Shown in pieces: positions 41,183 through 41,257 of a stretch of 41,257 nucleotides of DNA. The position numbers and the translations under genes were made by a program. Positions within the stretch are counted from its first letter, which is position 1, and the number at the start of each line of letters is the position of its first letter. Under the pieces are notes generated by a model that was not told the DNA's origin, searched no databases, and saw only the letters and a list, made by a program, of their open reading frames with translations. The DNA comes from Streptomyces phaeofaciens (GTDB taxonomy: Bacteria; Actinomycetota; Actinomycetes; Streptomycetales; Streptomycetaceae). The stretch lies in contig NZ_BMSA01000048.1 in NCBI RefSeq assembly GCF_014648915.1, forward strand, positions 1 through 41,257, given 5' to 3'.

Positions 41183-41230
41183 AAGGTGAATTGACCGGTC
41201 AACTAGAGGTTGTCCCGTATGGGGTGTGAG

Positions 41231-41257
41231 TTATCCAGTGAGGGCCAGGTTGTGGAG
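41231..41257 (-). CDS. IS5-family transposase C-terminus, cut by window end
   Basis: The minus strand reads LHNLALTG-stop (TAA at 41231), the characteristic last residues of IS5-type transposases (compare MHNLALAA at 31100). GAGGTTGTCCCGTATGGGGTGT just outside it (41210-41231) is probably the terminal inverted repeat. The rest lies beyond the window. Confidence 0.55.
   Translation of the reverse strand, partial: LHNLALTG

Noticed and set aside
1..41257. CRISPR array
   Set aside because: No regularly spaced short repeats were found on reading the window; repeats present are only pairs.

Overview
The window looks like an accessory region of a Streptomyces chromosome. Its genes show near-saturated G/C third codon positions, GTG and TTG starts behind GGAGG-type ribosome sites, and families typical of that genus: DUF4232 lipoprotein, XRE-NB-ARC-TPR regulator, KGG-TIR-NB-ARC-TPR protein, CHAT protein, P-domain subtilisin, and ECF sigma/zinc-finger anti-sigma/ABC operon. 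All family calls are from reading the sequence; no database search was run.

Layout. 1-10 kb is a graveyard with a few live genes: an IS21 IstA relic, a uronate-dehydrogenase-like gene (minus), a degenerate tRNA-like fold, a membrane gene broken by one base and bracketed by two ~40-bp repeats, a DUF4291 gene, an IS5-type relic, a DUF4232 lipoprotein, an XRE-NB-ARC-TPR regulator, an orphan colicin-E9-type immunity gene with a frameshift, and relics of DUF4235, a CoA-transferase alpha subunit and another IS5 transposase. 10.1-23 kb is the most interesting part. It holds a GNAT gene translationally coupled to a 141-aa protein with a hydrophobic N-terminus and a C-terminal RHIM/amyloid-like motif; a compact cyclophane-type RiPP cassette (2OG-Fe(II) oxygenase, 59-aa precursor, radical SAM/SPASM maturase); and three consecutive STAND/NLR-like TPR NTPases. 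The first NTPase carries the matching amyloid-like motif at its N-terminus, the second is a KGG-ParA/TIR/NB-ARC/TPR protein of the type linked to FxSxx-COOH systems, and the third is membrane anchored.

23-31 kb has an IS5 relic, a secreted subtilisin with a P domain, a cytidylyltransferase-fold enzyme, and a 1236-aa CHAT (caspase-like) protein followed by a small membrane protein. 31-32.6 kb is a broken IS5 element plus a frameshifted integrase/DUF6262 relic. 32.8-36.9 kb is an intact, tightly coupled operon: ECF sigma factor, HxxxCxxC membrane anti-sigma factor, ABC ATPase and two membrane proteins. 37-41.3 kb holds a frameshifted zinc-finger gene, a small acidic protein, a DUF3883 nuclease-like protein, a tRNA-Gly(CCC) 3'-half (attachment-site relic), an internally deleted transposase, a secreted Cys-containing protein and the end of another IS5-type transposase.

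Working model (inference). The 10.1-23 kb block is an immunity or signalling island. An NLR with an N-terminal amyloid motif would template a Bell-like effector carrying the same motif, while a post-translationally modified peptide is made by genes lying between them. CHAT, TIR and further NLR-like genes nearby fit a bacterial conflict island. IS5-type relics recur between almost every module, suggesting stepwise assembly and decay by insertion sequences and integrative elements.
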